Of a stretch of DNA of 64,000 nucleotides, positions 9,041-18,137 are shown piece by piece. A program made the position numbers and the translations under genes. Position 1 is the first letter of the stretch; every line of letters begins with the position of its first letter. The notes below the pieces were generated by a model. It was not told the DNA's origin and made no database searches. It worked only from the letters and a program-made list of their open reading frames with translations. This DNA comes from Mesonia aquimarina (GTDB lineage: Bacteria > Bacteroidota > Bacteroidia > Flavobacteriales > Flavobacteriaceae), in assembly GCF_003667275.1 (NCBI RefSeq), contig NZ_RCNV01000004.1:1-64000 (forward strand), given 5' to 3'.

Positions 9041-10072
9041 ATGCAACATATAACTTCTCATTCTATACCTTTAAAGGATGTTATAGATGATCTAGCTACT
9101 GAATTCCAAACTGAAGTCCAACAAAATTGTGATGAATACTCCCTTACTATTCCAGCACATTATGGCGAAGGTACAATCAAAGGAATTGACTTTAAGCAAG
9201 GGCTAGGCATTCTTATTTATGATTGTACTTTTAAAGAAGATATAGAAATACGATTTGTAATCGACAAAGTACACCCCTTAAAGTTTTTATTTTGTGAAAA
9301 AGGAAAATTCTCCCATCATTTTGAAAATGATACAGATCAACACTTGGTAAATTTACTCGAAAATATTATTGTTGCCAGTTGCGAAAATAACGGTCATTTT
9401 TTACAGTTTAAGGCAGGCTTGCATACGCGAATAAATAGCTTAGAAATAAATAGGGCTAAGTTTATAACCAATAAAGACTGTACTTTAAAAAGTTTAGGTA
9501 AAAATTTAGAAACGCTTTTTCGAGACATTCATGCTGTAGAAGTATTTTATCATCACGGTAATTATTGTATAAAAATGGCAGATCTTTTTATAGAAATAGA
9601 TGGGTTTCCGGAAGAAAATTTTTTACGGCATATTTTTTTTGAGGGCAGCGCCTACAAAATACTGACACTTCAAATTTTACAATACCAAGATGATAAAGCC
9701 TCACCCCACAAAAAATCAGTATTAAGAAAATACGAAATCAAGCAGGTTCAAGAAGCTGCAGCCTTAATAAGTGAGGAAATGCTTAGATTTGAAACTGTAC
9801 AGAAATTAGCTCTTCATGTGGGGCTTAACGTTAATAAACTTCAAGATGGATTTAAAGAGCTGTATGATTCTACAGTAAATGGGTATGTACACGACAGAAG
9901 GTTAGATATTGCCAACCACTATCTTAAAGAAACTGATTATAGTATTTCAGAAATTGTTGATAAGATAGGTCTTTCCAGTAAGAGTTATTTTTCCAGGATA
10001 TTTAAAGATAAGTATGGAATTTCTCCTTCTGAATTAAGAAAAAATAAAAACAATAATCAAAAGGAAGAATAA
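9041..10072 (+). CDS. AraC-family transcriptional regulator
   Basis: A 343-residue protein. The N-terminal about 230 residues form a sensing domain without a recognised ligand motif. The C-terminal about 100 residues are an AraC-type double helix-turn-helix: first HTH around VQKLALHVGLNVNKLQDGF, second in YSISEIVDKIGLSSKSYFS followed by RIFKDKYGISPSELRK. A paralogue with the same architecture lies at 13057, also on the plus strand, with the SDR and metallo-hydrolase genes between them. Both probably control nearby stress-type genes. A nested palindrome sits just before the start codon and is a candidate autoregulatory site. Confidence 0.9.
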   Translation: MQHITSHSIPLKDVIDDLATEFQTEVQQNCDEYSLTIPAHYGEGTIKGIDFKQGLGILIYDCTFKEDIEIRFVIDKVHPLKFLFCEKGKFSHHFENDTDQHLVNLLENIIVASCENNGHFLQFKAGLHTRINSLEINRAKFITNKDCTLKSLGKNLETLFRDIHAVEVFYHHGNYCIKMADLFIEIDGFPEENFLRHIFFEGSAYKILTLQILQYQDDKASPHKKSVLRKYEIKQVQEAAALISEEMLRFETVQKLALHVGLNVNKLQDGFKELYDSTVNGYVHDRRLDIANHYLKETDYSISEIVDKIGLSSKSYFSRIFKDKYGISPSELRKNKNNNQKEE

Positions 10073-10255
10073 CTGGGTAAAGAACCAATAAACCTCATTA
10101 TTTTTAATATCGAACTGCTCTAAATTTTTAAATAAATTTTCCCAATAACTTAGATATTCGTTATAATTATCGCATTTAACTTTAAAAGTGTCGGGGCTGT
10201 AACCTGAAGCTATTTTTTCTTTTTCATATGGTGCATAAAAAGCAGCATAAATTCT
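10062..10255 (-). pseudogene. Decayed gene remnant, unknown family
   Basis: On the minus strand a stretch of about 60 codons has clear protein character (AFYAPYEKEK, GYSPDTFKVK, NNEVYWFF) but no start codon. The apparent continuation upstream (IGSKGEF) is in a different frame. This is the pattern of a frameshifted, truncated gene. The family is not recognised. Confidence 0.4.
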
Positions 10256-10888
10256 CCTTTAGAGCCAATTAATTCTTATTAGTCGAAAAAAGACTCTGCT
10301 TTAAATTGCTATTTGTTTAACGTATAATTGATTTATGTATGAAAGGTACATTTTCAATTTTTCTACTTCTCTCCCACTATACTAATTTGCTTCGTTTTTA
10401 TCATTAAAATCTTCTACCATATGATTAATTACCACCCTGTTCTTTACTTTGTGATGGACATCCTTTATTCGTAATTTTTAAAATTGCCAACGTAAATTAA
10501 ATACTAGAACAGGAAACTAACTTTTTCTTGTAATCGGACTATTATTGGGGTGTAAACCTCCAATATAAATAGATTTACTTCCCATACTAAAATTATCATT
10601 TGGATCTTTAGGATCTACACATACTGATGTATCTCATTTTTGTGTATCTATACTCATTATATATTACAAGAGAAAAAATAAATCATTCCTCAGAAAGCTT
10701 TCTGTTGTTGCTTTTTCAATCGGAAAAGTGATTATAATTCATTAGAATTATATTACTTTATATATTTTAATATTCAATCACATATCTAATTAACTCAGTA
10801 TCACTACAACTTAACACTTTCCACATTTTAACTTTATATTATCATTTTTAGAATGAAAGCCTTTTTACCTTAGAAATAAAAATTTGCT
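10256..10888. other. Long spacer with short coding relics
   Basis: No intact gene. Minus-strand fragments with protein-like codon patterns occur at about 10390-10470 (VHHKVKNRVVINHMVEDFND) and about 10525-10655 (VDPKDPNDNFSMGSKSIYI, interrupted by a TGA after the first eight codons). They look like remnants of lost genes. The last 150 bases are AT-rich and should contain the promoter of the SDR gene. Confidence 0.4.
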
Positions 10889-11740
10889 ATGAAGAAAGAA
10901 AAGAATATTCCGGAACAACATCAATCTTCACAACCTGGTAAAGAAGAAAAAATGCATCCGCAGCCCGAGTATATAAGAGAGAATTATAAAGGCTGCGGTA
11001 AACTAAAGGATAAAGTAGCGCTCATCACCGGTGGCGATAGTGGCATAGGAAGAAGTGTGGCGGTGCATTACGCCAAAGAAGGAGCTAAGATTGCTATAGT
11101 ATATTTAGAAGAAGATGAGGATGCTCGTATTACCAAAGATTTAATTGAAAAAGCACATAGCACATGTCTATTATTAAAATTTGATATAACTGATAAAAAA
11201 AAGTGTAAACATATTATTGATGCGACAGTAGATCATTTTGGCTCACTCAATATTGTAGTGAACAATGCAGCCATGCAATTCCCGCAACAGCAAATTAAAG
11301 CTATCTCTCAAGGACAATTGGAAAAAACATTTAAAACTAATATTTTTTCTATGTTTTACATCGTTCAAGAAGCTATTCCACATTTAAAAGAGAACGATGT
11401 CATTATTAATACCGGATCTATTACGGCTTATTTAGGAAATGAAGTATTATTAGATTATTCAAGTACAAAAGGTGCGATCATCTCATTCACCAGAACATTA
11501 TCTCAAATATTAGTAGAAAAAGGAATACGTGTAAATGCAGTAGCCCCGGGACCTATTTGGACACCTCTTATTCCTTCCAGCTTTGATTCGGTAAAAGATT
11601 TTGGAAAAAATACACCGATGAAAAGGCCTGGACAACCGGCTGAATTAGGTCCAGCTTATGTTTTTTTAGGTTGTGAAGATAGTAGTTATATGACCGGACA
11701 AGTTTTACACATAAATGGGGGGGAGTTAGTAGGAAGTTAG
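10889..11740 (+). CDS. SDR-family oxidoreductase (YghA/general-stress-protein-39-like)
   Basis: A 283-residue short-chain dehydrogenase. After a 45-residue polar N-terminal extension typical of the YghA/GSP39 subgroup (HPQPEYIRENYKGCGKL), the Rossmann motif reads TGGDSGIGRSV. NNAAMQ follows, then the catalytic Ser in NTGSITAY, and Tyr and Lys in YSSTKGA. The C-terminus has the PGPIWTPL and INGGE motifs of the classical family. Members are induced by general, oxidative or osmotic stress in other bacteria; the substrate is unknown. It converges with the metallo-hydrolase at 11784 and lies between two AraC-type regulators. Confidence 0.9.
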   Translation: MKKEKNIPEQHQSSQPGKEEKMHPQPEYIRENYKGCGKLKDKVALITGGDSGIGRSVAVHYAKEGAKIAIVYLEEDEDARITKDLIEKAHSTCLLLKFDITDKKKCKHIIDATVDHFGSLNIVVNNAAMQFPQQQIKAISQGQLEKTFKTNIFSMFYIVQEAIPHLKENDVIINTGSITAYLGNEVLLDYSSTKGAIISFTRTLSQILVEKGIRVNAVAPGPIWTPLIPSSFDSVKDFGKNTPMKRPGQPAELGPAYVFLGCEDSSYMTGQVLHINGGELVGS

Positions 11741-11783
11741 TGTGTGTATTAAGCTGTCTTCAACTTATAACATATTACTTTTA

Positions 11784-12587
11784 TTACTCATCCAAACTTT
11801 TTAAAAGTGTTTGTAGCCCCACTCTAAGTTTTTTGCCCGATAAATGTTCTCCGTGCCCCATTATGGCTTTTTCAGGATTCACCTGCATTAGTTTTTCCAG
11901 AGATGCTTTTAAGTTTTCTCTATCAGAAGAAAAATAAGCAGGGGGCATATATACAGACGAATTAGTTTTTTTCTGAGTATTATAAAAGGCATCCAATGAC
12001 ATCGATACAAACGCATCTCCTGCTATTAATATTTTATCTTTTTCTCTATATAATGCTATATGTCCCGGGGAATGACCAGGAACATGGATCCATTTCCAAC
12101 CTTTTAAAAAGGGAACTACGCCATTTTCAGGCAATTCTTTTAAAACGCATTTAATATTAATAGGTTCTTGATTAAAAATCATATTTTTATGTTCCTTAAA
12201 AACGGATTGATATGCTGTCTTTCCTGTTAAGTAATCAAACTCTTTTGGATGAGCATACACAGGAATGTTCCAAGCATTAATCAAATCTACTACCCCACCA
12301 ACATGATCAAAATGTCCGTGAGTAAGAATAATGGCAGCAGGAGGATTATTTTTTCCAAATCTTCGATGGGCAACACTCATTATTTTATCTGCAGAATTTG
12401 GTAAACCAGTATCTATGAGCACCCAATTTTCAGTTTGTGATGTACCTATCATTACAGCATTTACAATATTATTTATATAATAAAGTATATCGTCCTTTAC
12501 TTCAATTTCGTTTAAATACGTATTAGCCTTGAGTTGTTTTTTTAGTGAGTCCATATTGAAAAAATTTATTTCCCCGCTCTTCGACAA
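11784..12587 (-). CDS. MBL-fold metallo-hydrolase
   Basis: A 267-residue metallo-beta-lactamase-fold protein. The metal motif HxHxDH is present as THGHFDHVGG, followed by His in VPGHSPGHI, Asp in LIAGDAF and the last His in MGHGEHLSG. This set fits the glyoxalase-II-like hydrolase branch rather than antibiotic beta-lactamases. No signal peptide, so it is cytoplasmic. It converges with the SDR gene with only about 40 bases between the stops and no obvious terminator. The substrate is unknown, perhaps a thioester or lactone. Confidence 0.88.
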   Translation of the reverse strand: MSKSGEINFFNMDSLKKQLKANTYLNEIEVKDDILYYINNIVNAVMIGTSQTENWVLIDTGLPNSADKIMSVAHRRFGKNNPPAAIILTHGHFDHVGGVVDLINAWNIPVYAHPKEFDYLTGKTAYQSVFKEHKNMIFNQEPINIKCVLKELPENGVVPFLKGWKWIHVPGHSPGHIALYREKDKILIAGDAFVSMSLDAFYNTQKKTNSSVYMPPAYFSSDRENLKASLEKLMQVNPEKAIMGHGEHLSGKKLRVGLQTLLKSLDE

Positions 12588-13056
12588 AGTAAGTTCTAGA
12601 AATAAGAAGAGATAGTTAATTTTATTGAAACTAGCATATTATCCGAACTTATGAACTATGCTTTTTTGTTGTATGATAATACACCTTTCCTAATTTAATC
12701 CATTCTCATAACAATTTATATAGCTTTACAATAAAAAACTAACAAAATTGACAATCCATAATTGTTAATTTTTTTAACAAGCGAACTATTCATATCGATT
12801 AAACGAACGTTTTAGTAGTAGATGAAATTTTTTATATTTTTCTTATTACTTATAAAAACTTAAATATCAGTTTTTAACTTAAACTTAGTTTTTAACTTTA
12901 ATTTAATAAGTGTTTATAATCTTCTGTTAAGCTAGCTATAGGTAAGGTTTCTATTTTGTAAATTCATACCAATATTAAACTCTGAACTAACAAAATTCGC
13001 ATAAAAATTGATACAATAAGTTGTAATCGCTCTACCTCCTATAAACAGTAAAAGAA
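12588..13056. other. Divergent spacer, probable promoters of both neighbours
   Basis: About 470 bases between the divergently transcribed metallo-hydrolase (minus) and the second AraC-type regulator (plus). Very AT-rich; no coding relic recognised. It must carry the promoters of both genes. Confidence 0.4.
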
Positions 13057-14109
13057 ATGAGTAATTTTGGAATAAAACCGCTATTGAAACGAATTACTAT
13101 TACTTCAAATAATCAAGAAGATGTTATTAAAGAAATAGCTCATTCTTTAAGTACCACCTATGCGCAGAACTGTAGTGAATGTTTAGTTGAGATCCCATCG
13201 CACACCGGAAAAGGATTTATTAAATCTATAAATTTTGAGGGAGGATTGACAATGATGGATTACCAATGTATTTTTTTTGAGGATACTCAATTTATATTCA
13301 AAGGTTCGAAAAACGCTCCTTTAAAGTTTTTATTTAATTTAAAAAGTAATTTGCTTCATTTTTTAGAAGGCAAACCTAATCCGCAAAGTTTAGAGGGATA
13401 TCAACGGGCGATTATCACGAGTGATGTTAACCATTCTCATGCCTTTTATTTCCCTAAAAAAGACTATATTAATTTTAACAGTTTAGAAATTGAACGTTAT
13501 CTATTTAAAAATAAAATGAGTACTGAATTGCAAAATCTTTCTCCTGAATTAAATAAGATTTTTGGAGATATCAGTACAGAAAAGTTTTTTTATCATAAAG
13601 GCTATTATAATTTAAAAATAGCCGATCTCCTCCATGAAATAAGAAAATTTGAAGAAGAAGATTTTCTCAAAAAAATTTTTTTAGAAGGAAAAGCATATCA
13701 AATACTCGGTCATCATTTAAGATTGTTTCAGCAAGATTTACGAAAAAATAGTATCTCTACCTTGAGATCTTCTGAAGTTGAAAATATTAAAAGAATAGCA
13801 CAACTCATTAAAAGTGATTTAACAAATATAAAAACCGTAAATCGTTACGCACAAGATGCAGGTTTAAATGTTAATAAGTTACAACTGGGATTTCAAGAAT
13901 TATACGAACTCACGGTAAATCGTTATATACAAAAAGTGCGTTTAGAAAAAGCCCAGGAATTATTAGCAACCACTGATTGTAATATTTCTGAGATTGTGGA
14001 TAAAATTGGTCTCTCGAGTAAAAGTTACTTTTCAAAACTTTTTAGAGAAAACTATCAAATGAGTCCTTCTGAATTTAGGAAAAAAAATCAGAATTTTTAT
14101 GGGAAATAA
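13057..14109 (+). CDS. AraC-family transcriptional regulator, paralogue of the one at 9041
   Basis: A 350-residue protein with the same layout as its neighbour at 9041: an N-terminal sensing domain (shared IPxHxGxGxIKxIxFxxGL pattern) and a C-terminal AraC double HTH. The first helix pair includes VNRYAQDAGLNVNKLQLGF and the second NISEIVDKIGLSSKSYFS, then RENYQMSPSEFRK. The DNA-recognition helices of the two paralogues are nearly identical (DKIGLSSKSYFS in both), so they may bind the same or similar sites while sensing different signals. It is followed by the glycosyltransferase at 14250, a plausible target gene. Confidence 0.9.
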   Translation: MSNFGIKPLLKRITITSNNQEDVIKEIAHSLSTTYAQNCSECLVEIPSHTGKGFIKSINFEGGLTMMDYQCIFFEDTQFIFKGSKNAPLKFLFNLKSNLLHFLEGKPNPQSLEGYQRAIITSDVNHSHAFYFPKKDYINFNSLEIERYLFKNKMSTELQNLSPELNKIFGDISTEKFFYHKGYYNLKIADLLHEIRKFEEEDFLKKIFLEGKAYQILGHHLRLFQQDLRKNSISTLRSSEVENIKRIAQLIKSDLTNIKTVNRYAQDAGLNVNKLQLGFQELYELTVNRYIQKVRLEKAQELLATTDCNISEIVDKIGLSSKSYFSKLFRENYQMSPSEFRKKNQNFYGK

Positions 14110-14228
14110 AAAAAGTTGCAAGTTAATAATATACATTCATAATAAATCGTTAAAACATTTACTATATTTAATCTATTAAAAGATATGCGGATAAAGACAG
14201 TATTTTTGTTAACAAAATTTTAGCTTAG

Positions 14229-14245
14229 GAGAAATAAAATTTCTC
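14229..14245 (+). promoter_or_regulatory. Hairpin over an AGGAG stretch just before a start codon
   Basis: GAGAAAT (14229-14235) pairs with ATTTCTC (14239-14245) across a three-base loop, ending four bases before the ATG at 14250. The left arm overlaps AGGAG, a Shine-Dalgarno-like sequence that is rare in this window. The fold could hide the ribosome site of the glycosyltransferase mRNA. Confidence 0.4.
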
Positions 14246-14249
14246 TGTT

Positions 14250-15707
14250 ATGAAAATATATGGTGCCACTATTCTTTTGCTATGTGTTGCATTTATCCTT
14301 AGTTATATTTACCTCCCTATACTTGCAGAAATTTTTTTATTCCTCAATCTTTTTTTATTAATTATTATTGAATTTTCAAGAATCACTATAGGACAAAGGT
14401 CTTATCTGCCTACCAAAAAAAATGTTCCTAATTCGTTACAGCCTAAAGTAAGTATTCATATTTCTATTTGTATGGACTCTCCAAAAATAGTATGTAATAC
14501 AATTCGCTCTATTGTAAATCAAACCTATGAAAATTATGAAGTAATTATACTATGTCATCACACCCACGATCCTCGTCTGTGGTCTCCCCTAAAAAGTTAC
14601 TGTAACAGCTTAGGTCATAAAGTAAAATTCATTCAAGTTAAAACAATCGACGGCAATAAAACAGGAGCACTTAACCTTTGTCGTAAATTCACGCATCCGA
14701 AAACAGAATATATATTTACGTTAAACGGAGATTATTGGCTAAAACATAATGCAATAGAAAAAATAGTTAAACAAATGCAAAGCCTCCAAGTTGATCTGCT
14801 ACAATTTCCTCGAGATTATATTAACATGGGGAGTTCAACTATAGGACTGCAGGCAGAAATGGATCATCACTTCAAATGTTATACTGCACCTTTTAATTTT
14901 TCCTATTCCAGCATTCCTAATGGAAATCTTCTTCTAATTAAAAAGAAAACGCTTGACGCCGTTGGAGGCTGGCCGTATCATTATATAAATGAAGAAACAC
15001 AATTAGGGATTCTCCTACTCGAGAAAGGATATACTACGTATCAATGTTCTGAAAAAATTGGAAAGGGAATGCTTCCATTTACCTATACCTCTTTACAAAT
15101 ACAACGGGCTAAATGGATTATAGGAAATCTTGAATCTCTTAAGTTTATATGGAAAGATAGTTTTTTCTCTCTTAGAAAAAAATGGGAAAGCTCTATTCAA
15201 CTTACCGGTTGGATTAATTTATTAGGCTTACCTTTTTTAGCTCTTTTTACCAATTGTGCTTTATCTTTAATGCACTTACCGGTTTCCTCACATATTAGTA
15301 CTATTGCTATCTCGAGTATTATTTTCCATCTATGTCTTCAGTACATTGTATTAGGAATTACTACTAAACTTGATTTTTTTCGCCATAATTTAGGCTACTA
15401 CATCCATTTGGGTTATATCTATTTAGGAGCTTTTTGTTGGTGGTCTTATTTATTTAAAAAACCGAAAGCGTTTAAGAAAAATAATCACTCTCATTTTCAA
15501 AAGGACTATAGTATATGTGAACCTTTATTTTCGTTGCTGTTATTCGGGTGTGGAATCATAATCTCCTCCTCTTCTCTTCTGTCAGGCATTATTTTATGCG
15601 GTATTGCTTTTCTATTATTAACCGCTTATCTTTATCTAAAATTAGAATTAAAAAAATCACGAGAGAACACATACAATTCCTTGTATGAACCGGATATTCC
15701 AACTTAA
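14250..15707 (+). CDS. Membrane-bound family 2 glycosyltransferase with degenerate catalytic motifs
   Basis: A 485-residue protein with one or two N-terminal membrane segments (to about residue 45), a GT2-type domain (about 70-310), and four to five C-terminal membrane segments, as in BcsA/NodC-like processive transferases. It keeps the IRSIVNQTYENYEVIIL and GNKTGALN signatures. The usual aspartates are altered: VIILCHHTHD replaces a VDDGSxD motif, LNGDYW replaces DADxxP, and INEETQLG stands at the TED position. The product-binding QxxRW appears as QRAKW. Activity may be altered or lost. It lies downstream of the second AraC-type regulator and ends at a bidirectional terminator. Confidence 0.8.
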   Translation: MKIYGATILLLCVAFILSYIYLPILAEIFLFLNLFLLIIIEFSRITIGQRSYLPTKKNVPNSLQPKVSIHISICMDSPKIVCNTIRSIVNQTYENYEVIILCHHTHDPRLWSPLKSYCNSLGHKVKFIQVKTIDGNKTGALNLCRKFTHPKTEYIFTLNGDYWLKHNAIEKIVKQMQSLQVDLLQFPRDYINMGSSTIGLQAEMDHHFKCYTAPFNFSYSSIPNGNLLLIKKKTLDAVGGWPYHYINEETQLGILLLEKGYTTYQCSEKIGKGMLPFTYTSLQIQRAKWIIGNLESLKFIWKDSFFSLRKKWESSIQLTGWINLLGLPFLALFTNCALSLMHLPVSSHISTIAISSIIFHLCLQYIVLGITTKLDFFRHNLGYYIHLGYIYLGAFCWWSYLFKKPKAFKKNNHSHFQKDYSICEPLFSLLLFGCGIIISSSSLLSGIILCGIAFLLLTAYLYLKLELKKSRENTYNSLYEPDIPT

Positions 15708-15727
15708 ATTTTTTAGCCAAAAAATTT
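15706..15727. terminator. Bidirectional terminator between convergent genes
   Basis: AAATTTTTT (15706-15714) and AAAAAATTT (15719-15727) form a perfect stem around AGCC. It overlaps the stop of the glycosyltransferase and lies just past the CsbD-like gene, so it can serve both strands. Confidence 0.6.
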
Positions 15728-15735
15728 TAAATAAC

Positions 15736-15924
15736 TTACCCATCTTTTATTTCTCTCATAATCTCTTTTTCACTTTTTCCGGTTTTTTCTACGAGATTAC
15801 CGATCATTTCTTCAAACCTTCCTTCTTGATAAGAAAGTTCCTTCTCTGTTAAATTGGCATATTTCTGCTTGAATTTTCCTTTTACTTTATGCCATTTGCT
15901 TTCTAATTTATGTTCTTTCATCAT
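15736..15924 (-). CDS. CsbD-family stress protein
   Basis: A 62-residue hydrophilic protein with the CsbD-like pattern: KWHKVKGKFKQKYANLT, then a YQEGRFEEMIGNLVEKTG helix. CsbD-type proteins are small, abundant and induced by general stress; their biochemical role is unknown. It is the last gene of a minus-strand run that starts at about 18572, 8 bases behind the membrane protein at 15933. Confidence 0.8.
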   Translation of the reverse strand: MMKEHKLESKWHKVKGKFKQKYANLTEKELSYQEGRFEEMIGNLVEKTGKSEKEIMREIKDG

Positions 15925-15932
15925 TGTACTTT

Positions 15933-16340
15933 CTATTTCATTTTACGATGAGGTCGTTTGGTAAACCAATTAACTGCTAATTGTAAAATACCCGTTAAAA
16001 TAAATATTATAACTGTAGTCAAAAATAATTTTAATTCCCAATTCTGATTCTTATCTAAAAATACATGATCTGGTGCATTAATAAAGAATCCCACAAGTAA
16101 TAAAGTATTAATTGCGTATAAAGCATAAATAATATAAAAGAACACAGTACTTCTTTTTTTCCATTTTATATAAATGGCCATAGTAATTTTAATGACCCAA
16201 CAGATCCATAAAACTTTTACATAGCGTAGGGCGTGTTCAATTATTTTTTCAGGTTCAATACTTAGCGATGAAAAGAAAACGACAAGAGCATATCCCCACA
16301 ATAGAATGTATATTAATAGAAAGTATTTTTTTAAATTCAT
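15933..16340 (-). CDS. Small membrane protein of unknown function
   Basis: A 135-residue protein with four predicted membrane segments (about residues 7-27, 43-60, 66-85 and 100-125) and a basic C-terminus ending in KRPHRKMK. No family motif recognised. The spacing is 5 bases to the upstream epimerase gene and 8 bases to the CsbD gene, so all three are very probably one transcript. The context points to stress or envelope adaptation, but no function can be assigned. Confidence 0.65.
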   Translation of the reverse strand: MNLKKYFLLIYILLWGYALVVFFSSLSIEPEKIIEHALRYVKVLWICWVIKITMAIYIKWKKRSTVFFYIIYALYAINTLLLVGFFINAPDHVFLDKNQNWELKLFLTTVIIFILTGILQLAVNWFTKRPHRKMK

Positions 16341-16345
16341 AATAA

Positions 16346-17308
16346 TTAGATTATGTTATTTTTTTGCATCCATTTGATGGCTTCTTCCAACCTGATCGGC
16401 AATTGTTCTGAATTTGTTTTTACTCTTTCAAAAGATTGGGCTTTTATTTGATAATAAGTTTTTGTAGAAAGAATTTTCATGTGTATTGTAGACCAGCTCG
16501 TTTTTATATTTAATTTTCTTATGATATCACCTAACCATCCTGCTATACTTAATAGGAATGAAGGAATCTTAATTAAGGTTGATTGTTGCTTAGTGACTTG
16601 TAAGCATAATTGAAAAAAATGCTTATAACTTAAATTTTCACCACTTATTAAATATGATTTTTTATTTTTTCCTTTTTCAAGAATTTTTATAATTGATTGA
16701 CTTACTTGTCTTGCACTTACAAAATTTTTACCTCCCGATGGATAAGCTATTATTTTTTTTCTGTACATCCATTGAATAATTTTTCCTGAGCTAGGCTTGC
16801 TATCATACTTACCTATCATAAAAGTAGGATGAATACTATTTACATGTAAAAAGGAAGCATTTTTCATTACTATATTTTCGGCTTCGATTTTACTTTGAGA
16901 ATAGTAGGTCTTTTCTATCAAACGCTGCACTTTACCTTTTGGATGTTTATTTCTATAATAAGTTGGTGCTGTACTAACAAAAAGAAAACGTTTAACCTTA
17001 GCTTGAATCGCTATTGTTAGAAGATATTGAGTACCCAATACATTTATTTGGTAATATTTTTCGTATAAAGGTTCATTTTGAGCAGTAAATGCAGCATTAT
17101 GAATAATTGCATCCACATTTTTTACCGCAACAACTAAACTTGTTTTATCTTTTAAATCTCCTTTTACTATTTCAAGTTGTGCATGAGAAGAAACAATCAT
17201 TTTATTCTTCTTTCTTACCATAGCGCGGACATTATAATTTTGCCGCAGTAAGTCTTTAACTAAATGCGTACCCAGCATACTATTAGCCCCTGTAACCAGT
17301 ATTCTCAT
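16346..17308 (-). CDS. NAD-dependent epimerase/dehydratase-family protein
   Basis: A 320-residue extended SDR. The Rossmann motif VTGANSMLGTHLV opens the protein, IIHNAAFT marks the fourth strand, and the active-site Tyr/Lys pair is YYSQSKIEAE. FLFVSTAP carries the Ser/Thr position. The pattern fits the 3-beta-HSD/dihydroflavonol-reductase-like branch rather than classical sugar epimerases. The start overlaps the stop of the upstream SDR by four bases (17305-17308), so the two oxidoreductases are translationally coupled and probably act in one short pathway. The substrate is unknown. Confidence 0.85.
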   Translation of the reverse strand: MRILVTGANSMLGTHLVKDLLRQNYNVRAMVRKKNKMIVSSHAQLEIVKGDLKDKTSLVVAVKNVDAIIHNAAFTAQNEPLYEKYYQINVLGTQYLLTIAIQAKVKRFLFVSTAPTYYRNKHPKGKVQRLIEKTYYSQSKIEAENIVMKNASFLHVNSIHPTFMIGKYDSKPSSGKIIQWMYRKKIIAYPSGGKNFVSARQVSQSIIKILEKGKNKKSYLISGENLSYKHFFQLCLQVTKQQSTLIKIPSFLLSIAGWLGDIIRKLNIKTSWSTIHMKILSTKTYYQIKAQSFERVKTNSEQLPIRLEEAIKWMQKNNII

Positions 17309-18108
17309 TTTGATCTATTTTTTAACTCTTTTCTTGCTATTCTACTCAATAACAAAACACTTATTGGGGTAGGTATAATTCTCATTAGGATATAGGCTAA
17401 TCTTTGCCAACTATGGAGATAAATAATACTTTTTCTCTTAAATAACTTTCTTACTATAGCTTTAGCTGCATCATCTGGAGATAAAGTTAATTTTCTTGTT
17501 AAATAACCTCGATTTTTCAGTCTATTAGATATTTCATTATTAGTTCTCATCGGCCCCGGATGTACCACACTAATTAGAATATCCTTATTTTTAAATTCTT
17601 CTTGCAAGCTCAATGTAAATTGATGAATAAAACCTTTTGTTGCCGGGTATACAGATTTATAAGCAATGGGACTAAAAGCAGCTAGGCTAGAAATATTTAA
17701 AATATAAGAATTTTTATTCTTTAATAAAAGAGGAAATAAAGATCTAGTACAAAGTACTGCTGCTACTATGTTTACTTCTAGCATAGCATGCATTTCACTT
17801 AATTTTTCATTTAAAAAATATTCATTACCACCCATTCCTGCATTATTAATTAATCCTGACAATCTATATTCCTTCTTTACTAGTTGAAGAAAATCTTCAC
17901 GTTCATCAGTATTTGAGATATCTAACTCTTTAAAGTCGACAATAATTTTTGAGTTGTTTAAATTTCCTGCTATTTTTTCTAAACCTTCATTAGGTAAAGC
18001 TACTAAGAGAAGATTTATATTTCTTTGTGCTAATTCAAAAGCAATAGCTTTTCCTAAACCTTTACTAGCGCCTGTAATTAAAGTATATTCCGTATCAAGC
18101 TTTTTCAT
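17305..18108 (-). CDS. SDR-family NAD(P)-dependent oxidoreductase
   Basis: A 267-residue classical SDR. The cofactor motif is ITGASKGLGKAIA, followed by NNAGMGG, catalytic Ser in NISSLAAF and Tyr/Lys in YPATKGFIHQF. PGPMRT follows the active site. The C-terminus carries a hydrophobic segment (about residues 235-255), suggesting membrane association as in the DltE-like subgroup. It overlaps the next gene by four bases. With the epimerase-like gene it forms a coupled pair, possibly in lipid or cell-envelope modification; that role is inferred from the membrane tail only. Confidence 0.85.
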   Translation of the reverse strand: MKKLDTEYTLITGASKGLGKAIAFELAQRNINLLLVALPNEGLEKIAGNLNNSKIIVDFKELDISNTDEREDFLQLVKKEYRLSGLINNAGMGGNEYFLNEKLSEMHAMLEVNIVAAVLCTRSLFPLLLKNKNSYILNISSLAAFSPIAYKSVYPATKGFIHQFTLSLQEEFKNKDILISVVHPGPMRTNNEISNRLKNRGYLTRKLTLSPDDAAKAIVRKLFKRKSIIYLHSWQRLAYILMRIIPTPISVLLLSRIARKELKNRSK

Positions 18109-18137
18109 TACAACTTATTCGCGTTCTTGTTCAGTCT

